Shown here: positions 1 through 7,179 of the stretch, piece by piece
Position numbering within the stretch: position 1 is the first letter of the stretch
Layout of the letters: the number at the start of each line of letters is the position of its first letter
NCBI GenBank assembly: GCA_024697505.1
Contig: JAILFQ010000020.1
Location: forward strand, 1-9,469
Reading direction: 5' to 3'
Source of the DNA: Lachnospiraceae bacterium
GTDB taxonomy: Bacteria; Bacillota; Clostridia; Lachnospirales; Lachnospiraceae
Length of the DNA: 9,469 nt
Program-made: the position numbers and the translations under genes
The notes under the pieces: model-generated
Seen by the model: the letters and a program-made list of their open reading frames with translations, nothing else
The model's database searches: none
What the model was told of the DNA's origin: nothing

Positions 1-684
1 AATACTCTTTGCATGAGCGGCCTTGGTATTGCAACAAGCTGGGTAGCTATTGCATTTGCTGTATTCCTTTCAGAGATTAAGTGCGGTTGGTTCAGAAGAA
101 TTGTACAGGTTCTTACAACTGTTCCTAACTTTATAAGCTGGGTTCTTGTATATGCTATCGCACTTGCCATTTTTGCTACAGACGGTTTCTTAAACGGTTT
201 ACTTTCTTCAATCAATGAAAACCACCAGGCAGTTAACTACCTGATGGGTGCAGAAGGAACATATTTTAAAATGCTTGCCTGGGGCATGTGGAAAGGTCTT
301 GGTTGGTCAGCCATTATTTACATTGCGGCCATTTCCGGTATAGACCAGCAGCTTTACGAGGCTGCCACGGTAGACGGAGCGGGACGATTCCAGAAGATGT
401 GGCATGTTACAATACCGGGACTTATTCCTACCTACTGTGTACTTCTTCTTATGTCCATTGCAGGTATCTTAAGTAATGGTATGGACCAGTACCTTGTATT
501 TGAAAATGCAAACAATACGGAAGTAATTCAGGTTCTTGACCTTTATGTATACAAACTCGGTATAGGAAGCGGACAGATTCCTCTTTCAACCGTAGTAGGT
601 ATGTTAAAAACAATAGTCAGTGTTACGCTTTTGTTCCTTGCCAACGGTATTTCAAAGCTCATTCGTGGCGAGAGCATAATGTAG
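1..684 (+). CDS. Carbohydrate ABC transporter permease, LplB type (5' truncated)
   Basis: This is an inner-membrane permease subunit of a CUT1-type sugar importer. The frame is open to base 1, so the N-terminus is missing. The visible part is 227 residues, where LplB-type permeases usually have about 290-320. Hydrophobic segments lie near visible residues 6-24, 42-60, 94-112, 143-158 and 198-216. The EAA loop that contacts the ATPase is clear at residues 120-140: EAATVDGAG, then the IPG about ten residues later. It is the first of three co-directional genes, and the next starts 16 bases after its stop. The large binding protein downstream and the paired YtcP-like permease fit the LplABC/YtcQP oligosaccharide-transporter class. 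The sequence does not prove the substrate. No ATPase gene is visible; in this class a shared MsmX-like ATPase encoded elsewhere usually serves. Confidence 0.93.
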   Translation, partial: NTLCMSGLGIATSWVAIAFAVFLSEIKCGWFRRIVQVLTTVPNFISWVLVYAIALAIFATDGFLNGLLSSINENHQAVNYLMGAEGTYFKMLAWGMWKGLGWSAIIYIAAISGIDQQLYEAATVDGAGRFQKMWHVTIPGLIPTYCVLLLMSIAGILSNGMDQYLVFENANNTEVIQVLDLYVYKLGIGSGQIPLSTVVGMLKTIVSVTLLFLANGISKLIRGESIM

Positions 685-700
685 GAAGGGAGGGGACAAA

Positions 701-1669
701 ATGAAAACAAAACAGGAAAAACTTGATGCAAAAGCAGAGAAGAAATATTACAAAACACACAAGAATTTTATAAAGATGACATGGAAGGATGTACTCTTTT
801 ATGTAATAGACTATCTTGTGTTCGGAGTATTCACCATTTCATGTTTCTTCCCGTTCTATTACATTTTTATTAATACTGTTTCGGATAACGCCCTTGTTTC
901 TGCGGGTAAGATAAACTTTTACCCACAGGGCTTTACTCTTGCAAACTACATTGCTCTTGGAAATGTTTCAGACCTTGGAACGGCATTTATAGTAACAATT
1001 ACAAGAACAATCCTTGGTACGGTGCTCATGGTTATTGCCTCGGCAATCTGTGGTTACTTAATGACTAAAAATGATATGTGGCACAAAAAGTTCTGGTACA
1101 GATTCCTTGTTATTACCATGTACTTTAACGCAGGTCTTATTCCGGCATATACAAACCTTCTTATGCTCGGACTTACAGACAATTTCCTTGTTTACATAAT
1201 ACCTGCCATAGTCCAGCCGTATAATATAATTCTTGTAAAAACCTATATAGAGTCCATTCCGTCGGAACTGGAGGAAAGCGCCTTTATAGACGGAGCAAGT
1301 TACAGTAAGATATTTATGAAGATCATATGGCCGCTTTCAAAGCCTATTCTTGCAACAATTGCAATATTCGGTGCGGTAGGCCACTGGAACTCCTTTACGG
1401 ACTCCATCATTTACATGCAAAACAATACAGGCTTACAGACTTTACAGCATAAACTTTACACATGGCTTAATACAACATCCAATCTTGGACAGCTTTTCAG
1501 CCAGGGTATGTCTTCAACAGAAGCTGCAAGATTTAACCAGCAGCAGGCATCTGTTAAAGTTATTAAGTATACAATTTCTATGGTAACCGTACTTCCTATC
1601 CTTGTTGTTTATCCTTGGATGCAGCGTTACTTTGAAAAGGGTATTATGCTTGGAGCCGTTAAGGGCTGA
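701..1669 (+). CDS. Carbohydrate ABC transporter permease, YtcP/MalG type
   Basis: This is the second membrane permease of the importer, complete at 322 residues. A charged cytoplasmic N-terminus of about 30 residues precedes the first membrane segment (about 31-58). Further hydrophobic segments lie near 94-120, 134-156, 160-180, 213-228 and 288-306. The EAA-like loop is at about 190-212 (EESAFIDGAS, then IIWPLSKP), with the DGA core intact and the second A of EAA replaced by S. The C-terminus, ending ...YFEKGIMLGAVKG, is typical of YtcP/LplC proteins. The start is supported by GGGAGGGG 8 bases upstream of the ATG, and the gene follows the first permease by 16 bases. It would form a heterodimeric channel with that permease. 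An 85-base structured gap separates it from the binding-protein gene. Confidence 0.95.
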   Translation: MKTKQEKLDAKAEKKYYKTHKNFIKMTWKDVLFYVIDYLVFGVFTISCFFPFYYIFINTVSDNALVSAGKINFYPQGFTLANYIALGNVSDLGTAFIVTITRTILGTVLMVIASAICGYLMTKNDMWHKKFWYRFLVITMYFNAGLIPAYTNLLMLGLTDNFLVYIIPAIVQPYNIILVKTYIESIPSELEESAFIDGASYSKIFMKIIWPLSKPILATIAIFGAVGHWNSFTDSIIYMQNNTGLQTLQHKLYTWLNTTSNLGQLFSQGMSSTEAARFNQQQASVKVIKYTISMVTVLPILVVYPWMQRYFEKGIMLGAVKG

Positions 1670-1681
1670 TCATGTGCTTTA

Positions 1682-1696
1682 CACCGCTTAGCGGTG
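1682..1696 (+). other. Intercistronic hairpin after the permease gene
   Basis: A perfect 6-bp stem, CACCGC (1682-1687) with GCGGTG (1691-1696), closes a TTA loop 12 bases after the permease stop codon. It is followed by an A-rich run, not a T-run, so it does not look like an intrinsic terminator on the plus strand. A 3'-end stabiliser or processing signal between the permeases and the binding-protein message is plausible but inferred. Confidence 0.55.
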
Positions 1697-1709
1697 AAAA
1701 AATAAAAAA

Positions 1710-1740
1710 TTTGCCGAACACAGCCGGCAAAATGCTGTGT
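1710..1740 (+). promoter_or_regulatory. Pseudoknot-capable leader element before the binding-protein gene
   Basis: TTTGCCG (1710-1716) pairs perfectly with CGGCAAA (1725-1731). The loop of that hairpin contains ACACAGC (1718-1724), which pairs perfectly with GCTGTGT (1734-1740). The second stem therefore crosses the first, which is the topology of an H-type pseudoknot: one unpaired base, A1717, before stem 2, no base between the stems, and a short linker at about 1732-1733. It ends 1-2 bases before the Shine-Dalgarno (AGAGGAGG, 1742-1749) of the lipoprotein gene. Two perfect 7-bp complementarities arranged this way suggest a structure affecting translation start or 5' stability. If the full 7-bp stem 1 forms, the linker is short, so either the outer pair opens or the two stems are alternatives. 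Confidence 0.5.
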
Positions 1741-1754
1741 AAGAGGAGGAAAGG

Positions 1755-3557
1755 ATGTCAAAAATAAAGAGAGTAGTATCCTTATTGCTTGCTACTGTTA
1801 TGGTATTTTCTCTTGCTGCTTGCGGCGGGGACTCAAATACGGAAACAAAGCAGAGGGGACAGCAGACAACAGACGGTACCGAAACAGGTAGCGACTCAAC
1901 TTCTACACCGGATGATACAAAAGGAGAAAAGCCTATAGAAATTACGGTTTATTCTCAGCTTGCAAACTTCTCCGGCGTACAGACCGGTTGGTCTTCAAAA
2001 CTTCTTTTAGACAAATTTAACGTTGTAATTACAATTATTCCGGATTCCGACGGTGTGTTTGATACACGTATGGAAGCAGGAAACCTCGGTGATATTGCAG
2101 TATTCGGCTCTGCCGGAAACGATTATATCCGTGCTGTAGAAGAGGGCATGCTTCTTGACTGGAATAAGTACAACCTTCTTGATAAGTACGGTACATATAT
2201 TAAAGACAATATGTACTGGGCTCTTCAGACAAACAAGGAATTAAACGGTAGTATCCTTAAAATGGAAAATGTGGCTGACGGTCCGCTTTACGGTTTTGGT
2301 CATAATGTTGCAACATCTTCCGAAGACCATGACAGTTTCTTCTATACATGGGATATAAGATGGGATCTTTACAAGCAGCTTGGTTATCCTGTAGTAAAGG
2401 ATCTTGACGATCTTCTTACACTTTTCAAGCAGATGAAGGAAATCTGCCCGACAGATGAAAACGGAAATCCAACATATGCAGTTTCTCCATGGCCGGATTG
2501 GGATGGAGCAATGGTTATGTATGTAAAGGCTCTTGCAACAGCTTATTACGGATATGATGAACTTGACCTTGGTCTTTATGATTCAGATACAGGTACTTTC
2601 CACGATGCACTTGAAGAAAACGGTCCTTACCTTACCTGCCTTAAGTTCATGAATGAACTTTACAGAAACGATCTTTTGGATCCTAACTCTATGACCCAGA
2701 CTTATGACCGTATGTCTGAAAAGCTTAAGAACGGCGGTGTTTTCTTCTCAATCTTTAACTATGCGGGTTCTCTTGCATACAACACAGAAGAACATCTTGC
2801 AGCAGGAAAGTATATGTACACAATGGTCCCTGAAGAAGCTGTTCCGCTTGCTTATGGTATGAGCGTATTCGGAGGAAACAGAATCTGGACAATAGGTGCC
2901 AACACAGAGTATCCGGATGTTTGTATGGAACTTATTAATTACTTCTGTACACCTGAAGGAAGACTTACCCTTGAGTATGGTCCTCAGGGTCTTGTTTGGG
3001 ACTACAACGAAGACGGTTACCTTTATGTAACAGACTTTGGTATGCAGTGCCTTACCAACGAAGATACACAGATGATCAACGAGTATGCCGGTGGTACATG
3101 GCATGACGGTGCTCTTCAGATTAACAACACAACATGGTCCCTTAACGCTGTAAACCCGGATTCCAAGCACGGTGAAAGATACGACTGGAAGACATGGACA
3201 ACAACACTTGACGGGGAAGTTACGGATATTGAGAAGGACTGGAGAGACCGCACAGGTTGTGTAGATACTCAGGAATATTTAAATACTCTTGATTACAGAG
3301 TTGCTCCTGCAACAACATTCACAGACAGCAAGAGAAGTGATGAGTTTGAACTTGTATGGACACAGGTTACAAAGTGTATTGTAGACTACACCTGGAAGGC
3401 TATATATGCAAAGACAGAAAATGAGTACAATTATCTCGTAAAAGAAATGATCAAGAAGGCAAAGAGCTACGGCTATCAGGAATGCCTTGACTGGTCTCTT
3501 GCAGAAGCAGCCAGACGCCATGAACTTGAAGAAGAAGTCAGAGCCGGAGAAAAATAG
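1755..3557 (+). CDS. Extracellular solute-binding lipoprotein of the sugar ABC importer
   Basis: This is the substrate-binding subunit, anchored on the outer face of the membrane by a lipid. The N-terminus is a classic lipoprotein signal: basic SKIKR, a hydrophobic stretch, then the lipobox LAAC with Cys23 as the lipidated residue. A flexible linker rich in T, S, D, G and E (about 24-60) precedes the binding domain, which opens with EITVYSQLANFSG. At 600 residues it is larger than the ~400-450 of most sugar-binding proteins and fits the LplA/YtcQ class for oligosaccharides. Many Trp and Tyr residues are present, as expected for sugar stacking. The start has GGAGG five bases upstream of the ATG. 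It follows the two permeases and ends 27 bases before a strong terminator, so it is the last gene of the operon. Fucosylated glycan as substrate is only a guess from the nearby fucosidase. Confidence 0.93.
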   Translation: MSKIKRVVSLLLATVMVFSLAACGGDSNTETKQRGQQTTDGTETGSDSTSTPDDTKGEKPIEITVYSQLANFSGVQTGWSSKLLLDKFNVVITIIPDSDGVFDTRMEAGNLGDIAVFGSAGNDYIRAVEEGMLLDWNKYNLLDKYGTYIKDNMYWALQTNKELNGSILKMENVADGPLYGFGHNVATSSEDHDSFFYTWDIRWDLYKQLGYPVVKDLDDLLTLFKQMKEICPTDENGNPTYAVSPWPDWDGAMVMYVKALATAYYGYDELDLGLYDSDTGTFHDALEENGPYLTCLKFMNELYRNDLLDPNSMTQTYDRMSEKLKNGGVFFSIFNYAGSLAYNTEEHLAAGKYMYTMVPEEAVPLAYGMSVFGGNRIWTIGANTEYPDVCMELINYFCTPEGRLTLEYGPQGLVWDYNEDGYLYVTDFGMQCLTNEDTQMINEYAGGTWHDGALQINNTTWSLNAVNPDSKHGERYDWKTWTTTLDGEVTDIEKDWRDRTGCVDTQEYLNTLDYRVAPATTFTDSKRSDEFELVWTQVTKCIVDYTWKAIYAKTENEYNYLVKEMIKKAKSYGYQECLDWSLAEAARRHELEEEVRAGEK

Positions 3558-3583
3558 GAACAGATTTTAAATAATAATAAAAG

Positions 3584-3616
3584 AACCGCGGTGCAGTTTA
3601 TGCACCGCGGTTTTTT
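3584..3616. terminator. Intrinsic terminator, probably bidirectional
   Basis: A perfect 12-bp inverted repeat, AACCGCGGTGCA (3584-3595) with TGCACCGCGGTT (3601-3612), encloses a 5-base loop. On the plus strand it runs into TTTTTT (3611-3616) and ends the transporter operon. Read from the minus strand, the same stem is followed by CTTTTATTATTATT, which is U-rich enough to end the convergent regulator operon. The T-run overlaps the response-regulator stop codon (3615-3617). Confidence 0.9.
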
Positions 3617-5177
3617 AGTCGTTTCCGTTGTCGGACAGACCAAGTTTCTTTCTGTATTCTGCCGGACTGTCTCCGGTGTATTTCTTAAATTTTTTATGGA
3701 AATAGTCTACGTTTCTGTAGCCTACTCTTTCAGCAATTTCATAAACCTTTAATTTGTTTAAAGAGAGCAGCTCAATTGCGTGATTAACTCGTATTTTATC
3801 CACGTAGGAGTTAAAACTTTCTCCCACAGTACGGTTAAACACCTTTCCAAGGTAAGAAGAGTTATACCCGAAAAGAGAAGCTATCATTTCCAGTTTAATA
3901 TTGGAGTGATAATTATGGTCTATGTAGTAGAGAATATCGTCCATTACGCTGTCTCTTGATGAACCGCCGATGGAATTCATAATCTTTTCGAAACTGTTCG
4001 AGAAATAAATGATTATTTCGTAAAGGTAGTTTCTGTGATTTATGTATTCAATAATATTGGAATTGGAGTCAAAATGCAGTTCCGTTGAAGTAAACTTTCT
4101 GCTTATGGTGTCCTTAACCTGAAGGTAAACATCAGTCATAAAAAGTTTTACCTGGGAAATATCCGCATCTACATGGTAGAGGTATTCTTCCAGGGAATAC
4201 AGGGACTCTGCAACCTTTCTTCTGTTGAAGGTCTGTAAAAGGTCTGTAAACTCTCTGCTGTACTCATCAATCTTGGTTTTATCCAAATCTGTAAGATTGT
4301 TTTGTACGGAAGGAAGATCGTCAAACCCCAGAACATGTTGTCCCTGTACACAGAAGAATCTTCTTTTTAAAAGGTCTGAAGCCTGGTCGTAAGAGGTGTA
4401 ACAAAGGTCTATATCCTTAACACATCTTCCGTAAGTAATAAACAGGGAGTCTAATGGGCTTCCCTTTTGCGGCGCAGATTCATAATGGTCCAGAAATCTG
4501 GAAAAACGTTCTGTGGCAAGATGACCTCTTAACAGGAGAATATTCTTTTGCTTATATTCAAAGTGGTCGAATAACTCGTTTCCCGGGCCTGCAAGGCGGA
4601 ATAGGTCAAAAAACTGGTAGTGAAGCCGGGCCTTATCAATGTTAAAACTTTCATACATAACTACCTGGTAGCAGTCTGCATCCAGTTCAAGTGCTTTAAG
4701 ATCCAGCTGTTCAAAGTCTGCTTTTGCTGTAATAATATCCTCAAGTATCTCTCTTCTGGACTTTTCTTTAAGGAATTCTTCCATGTTTTTGGCGGACTCT
4801 GCGGTTTCAAACTGCTGGTTTATTTCTTTAACGGCTACAAGCAGTTCATCTTCGTCCAGGGGCTTTGTAAGATAGTGCTTAACACCGGACTTCATAGCCT
4901 GCTTGGCGTATTCAAAGTCCGAATATCCGGAAAGTATAATGAACTTTCCGGCAAAGCCGGCCTCTCTTGCTTTTTCAATAACCTCAAGGCCGTAAAGTTT
5001 AGGCATTCTTATATCTATTAAGACCAGGGAAGGGGAGAGGGCCAAAATATCCTTAAGAGCATCTTCGCCGTTTCCGGATTCGCCGCAAACAGTGTAGCCC
5101 AGTTCTTCCCAATCTATTACGCATTTTATACCGTCTCTTATAACCGCTTCATCATCTGCAATGTATAATTTCCTCAT
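3615..5177 (-). CDS. AraC-family response regulator, YesN type
   Basis: This is a cytoplasmic two-component transcription regulator of 520 residues. The receiver domain (about 1-120) has the acidic pair D8/D9, the phospho-acceptor D55 in LIDIRMP, S83 in ILSGYS, and K105 in LTKP. The middle region (about 130-405) has no motif I recognise and is typical of YesN proteins. The C-terminal AraC DNA-binding domain (about 409-507) has two helix-turn-helix units near 427-447 and 478-500, the second with the signature GYRNVDYFHKKFKKYTG. YesN-type regulators usually pair with a YesM-type membrane histidine kinase and control neighbouring sugar ABC operons and glycosidases. No kinase is present here. The gene lies 27 bases after the fucosidase and is convergent with the transporter operon. 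Its Shine-Dalgarno (AAAGG, about 11 bases from the ATG) is modest. Confidence 0.95.
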   Translation of the reverse strand: MRKLYIADDEAVIRDGIKCVIDWEELGYTVCGESGNGEDALKDILALSPSLVLIDIRMPKLYGLEVIEKAREAGFAGKFIILSGYSDFEYAKQAMKSGVKHYLTKPLDEDELLVAVKEINQQFETAESAKNMEEFLKEKSRREILEDIITAKADFEQLDLKALELDADCYQVVMYESFNIDKARLHYQFFDLFRLAGPGNELFDHFEYKQKNILLLRGHLATERFSRFLDHYESAPQKGSPLDSLFITYGRCVKDIDLCYTSYDQASDLLKRRFFCVQGQHVLGFDDLPSVQNNLTDLDKTKIDEYSREFTDLLQTFNRRKVAESLYSLEEYLYHVDADISQVKLFMTDVYLQVKDTISRKFTSTELHFDSNSNIIEYINHRNYLYEIIIYFSNSFEKIMNSIGGSSRDSVMDDILYYIDHNYHSNIKLEMIASLFGYNSSYLGKVFNRTVGESFNSYVDKIRVNHAIELLSLNKLKVYEIAERVGYRNVDYFHKKFKKYTGDSPAEYRKKLGLSDNGND

Positions 5178-5204
5178 GGGCTGCTATACCTTTCGTGTGT
5201 GTTA

Positions 5205-6671
5205 TCAACCAAGCTCTATTTTAACAACAACCGGATACTCGGTGTCTATAACCGGGCCGTTTACCACAAGTGCTTTGTCTGTCTGCTCATAGTCAACTTT
5301 TCCCTTGTAACCGAGAATACTTACATTTTTAATGATAGAGTTGAATCCGGACATTCCCTTGAAGGCAAATGATTCAATTGCAAGCTTGCCGTCTTTAGGA
5401 TAAGACATACATGTTGCGTAAATTGAGCCGTTTGCTGCGGTGAATCTAAAGTCTTTGCAGGTGTACTTCTTGTCTTTTTCGTCGGAGAATTTGCCTTCTT
5501 TTTCTTCCGTTGGTCCTTCTGCTGCAATAGAGTAAGCCTTTGTATTGTAGATTGCTTCTCCGTTTACCTTAAGCCATTTACCGATTTCCGAAAGAATATG
5601 TTTATCTGTTTCCGGAATTGTACCGTCGCTCTTTGGACCTACATTAAGAAGAAGGTTACCGTTCTTTGCAACTACGTCTACCAGGTAGCACACAAGTTCT
5701 CTAGGTGTTTTGTAATCAATATCATCGATGTAGCACCATGTATTTCTTGCAATAGCTGTATCCGTCTGCCAATGATACGGTTTGCTGTTTGCAAATTTAC
5801 CTCTTTCAACGTCCACAATACCTGCTCCGAATGGGAGAGCATCATCCTTGTAACACACTGCGGTAGGGGTTCCCCATTCTGCCCCTCTGTTGTAGTAGTA
5901 GGTAATGATCTTTTTAAGTGTATCTTTATAACCATCGTGCATGATCCACCAGTCGAAGTAGAGTATGCGAGGCTGGTATTTATCAATTATCTCACAGGTT
6001 CTGAGTAACCAGTCTGTGAGGAATTCCTCTGTAGGGTAAGGTTCGGAAAACTTATCCCCCTGATCGGGCTGGGTGGCAAGAGACGGCCAATAGAAGTCTC
6101 CAACCTTATATTCTTTGTTAATATCGCTTTCAAAGGATCTTCCGCATCCCATAAACCATAAATGTTCGGCTCTGTGTGTGGAAGTGGCAAATACAAGGCC
6201 CTTCTTTTCAAAGCTTTCTTTAAGTTCTCCTATAACATCACGCTTTGGACCCATTTTAGCGGCACAGAATTCCGAGAGTTCGCTGTTGTACATCTGGAAA
6301 CCGTCGTGGTGTTCCGCAACCGGCACAATATATTTTGCTCCCGCATCTTTAAATATCTCTGCCCATTCATCAGGGTTAAATTTTTCGGCCTTAAACATAG
6401 GTATAAAATCTTTATAGCCAAAATCCTTGTGCGGACCGTAGGTTTTAATATGGTGCTCGTATTCTCTGCTTCCTTCAACATACATATTTCTGGAGTACCA
6501 CTCATTTGCAAATGCAGGTACGGAAAAAACGCCCCAGTGAATAAAGATTCCAAACTTTGCTTTGTAAAACCAGGATGGAATTTCCATATCTGTAAGAGAA
6601 GACCATTCTTCTTTAAAAGGACCTTTTGCAATAACTTCATTTATTGTTTTTAAGTATTTTTCCTTGTCCAT
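5205..6671 (-). CDS. Alpha-L-fucosidase, glycoside hydrolase family 29, intracellular
   Basis: It hydrolyses terminal alpha-L-fucose from glycans with net retention. The protein is 488 residues from the chosen start. The catalytic barrel spans about 30-370, with GH29 hallmarks FGIFIHWG (40-47), EWYSRNMY (57-64), AEHHDGF (119-125), and GNLLLNVGPKSDG (338-350). The likely nucleophile is D240 in LYFDWW. E289 in VDVERG is a reasonable acid/base candidate, since that residue varies within the family. A beta-sandwich-like C-terminal region follows from about 380. There is no signal peptide or anchor, so it should act on imported oligosaccharides. An in-frame ATG exists at 6752, but the ATG at 6671 has AAAGGAG 8 bases upstream and avoids a 68-base overlap with luxS. 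The gene sits 13 bases after luxS and 27 before the response regulator, which suggests co-transcription. Confidence 0.95.
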   Translation of the reverse strand: MDKEKYLKTINEVIAKGPFKEEWSSLTDMEIPSWFYKAKFGIFIHWGVFSVPAFANEWYSRNMYVEGSREYEHHIKTYGPHKDFGYKDFIPMFKAEKFNPDEWAEIFKDAGAKYIVPVAEHHDGFQMYNSELSEFCAAKMGPKRDVIGELKESFEKKGLVFATSTHRAEHLWFMGCGRSFESDINKEYKVGDFYWPSLATQPDQGDKFSEPYPTEEFLTDWLLRTCEIIDKYQPRILYFDWWIMHDGYKDTLKKIITYYYNRGAEWGTPTAVCYKDDALPFGAGIVDVERGKFANSKPYHWQTDTAIARNTWCYIDDIDYKTPRELVCYLVDVVAKNGNLLLNVGPKSDGTIPETDKHILSEIGKWLKVNGEAIYNTKAYSIAAEGPTEEKEGKFSDEKDKKYTCKDFRFTAANGSIYATCMSYPKDGKLAIESFAFKGMSGFNSIIKNVSILGYKGKVDYEQTDKALVVNGPVIDTEYPVVVKIELG

Positions 6672-6679
6672 GTTTATTT

Positions 6680-6686
6680 CTCCTTT
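6680..6686 (-). promoter_or_regulatory. Ribosome binding site that sets the fucosidase start
   Basis: On the minus strand AAAGGAG lies 8 bases before the ATG at 6671, and its first two A's are the last two bases of the luxS TAA stop. This supports the shorter fucosidase start and suggests that ribosomes finishing luxS could help initiate the fucosidase. Confidence 0.8.
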
Positions 6687-7164
6687 AATTAGGGTAATTA
6701 AGCCTTTCATCTGTAATGTTTTCAAGGACATTTTCAAGATATTTTCCTGCAAGATAATTTGCCATAGGAAGGTTCATATCCAGATGGTTTCCGCATTCGG
6801 CAGCGGAATCTCCGGGAACGTGTCCCTCAAAATCTCTCATAAATATAAACATTTCTTTCATAAGCGGCACAATATCCTTTGAAGAATAGTCGCCTGCAAG
6901 CAGAAGATAGAAGCCTGTTCTGCATCCCATAGGACCAAAGTAAAGGACCTTTTCCTTCCAGTCTTTGTGATTTCTTAAAAATGTTGCCCCAAGGTGTTCC
7001 ATAGTATGTACTTCTGCGGTGTTCATAACCGGCTCAAAGTTTGGCCTGGTCATTCTAATGTCGAAGGTTGTTATTACCGTTTCACCGGCTTTATCTTTTC
7101 TGGAAACGTAAATACCCGGAAGAAGTTTTAAATGGTCTACCGTAAAACTTGCTATTTTTTCCAT
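6685..7164 (-). CDS. luxS: S-ribosylhomocysteine lyase (AI-2 synthase)
   Basis: LuxS cleaves S-ribosylhomocysteine to homocysteine and DPD, the precursor of the autoinducer AI-2. This is the second detoxifying step of the activated methyl cycle after the Pfs nucleosidase. The 159-residue length is normal for the family. All key residues are present: the metal ligands H53 and H57 in HTMEH and C124 in AECGN, the general base E56, and the catalytic cysteine C81 in GPMGCRTG. The start is supported by GAGGAGG four bases upstream of the ATG. The gene begins 15 bases after the HAD phosphatase and ends 13 before the fucosidase. I see no SAM-type riboswitch, which would not fit in the short gap. No pfs, metE/metH or cysteine genes are in the window, so its neighbours are unusual. 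Confidence 0.97.
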   Translation of the reverse strand: MEKIASFTVDHLKLLPGIYVSRKDKAGETVITTFDIRMTRPNFEPVMNTAEVHTMEHLGATFLRNHKDWKEKVLYFGPMGCRTGFYLLLAGDYSSKDIVPLMKEMFIFMRDFEGHVPGDSAAECGNHLDMNLPMANYLAGKYLENVLENITDERLNYPN

Positions 7165-7179
7165 ATTTTCCTCCTCTTT

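Noticed and set aside
1682..1710. Hairpin after the permease as an intrinsic terminator
   Set aside because: The stem is followed by A's, not T's, on the plus strand, and on the minus strand it is not followed by a T-run either.
2748..3170. 140-codon minus-strand open frame inside the solute-binding protein gene
   Set aside because: It is antisense to a well-supported gene, with no recognisable domain and no separate promoter or ribosome binding site.
4620..5021. 133-codon plus-strand open frame inside the response regulator
   Set aside because: It lies opposite conserved receiver-domain coding sequence and has a low-complexity hydrophobic/Phe-rich translation typical of antisense shadows.
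5598..6008. 136-codon plus-strand open frame inside the fucosidase
   Set aside because: It is a shadow of the fucosidase frame, cysteine-rich and without any family motif.
6162..6653. 163-codon open frame on the plus strand across the fucosidase and its start region
   Set aside because: It is antisense to a clear GH29 gene, the translation is rich in Phe, Cys and Lys with no recognisable domain, and it lacks a convincing ribosome binding site.
6672..6752. 27-residue N-terminal extension of the fucosidase from an upstream ATG
   Set aside because: It would overlap luxS by 68 bases and does not resemble a signal peptide, while the ATG at 6671 has a well-spaced AAAGGAG.
7165..7179. SAM-responsive riboswitch controlling luxS
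   Set aside because: The gap is only 15 bases and holds just the ribosome binding site, so there is no room for such an element.
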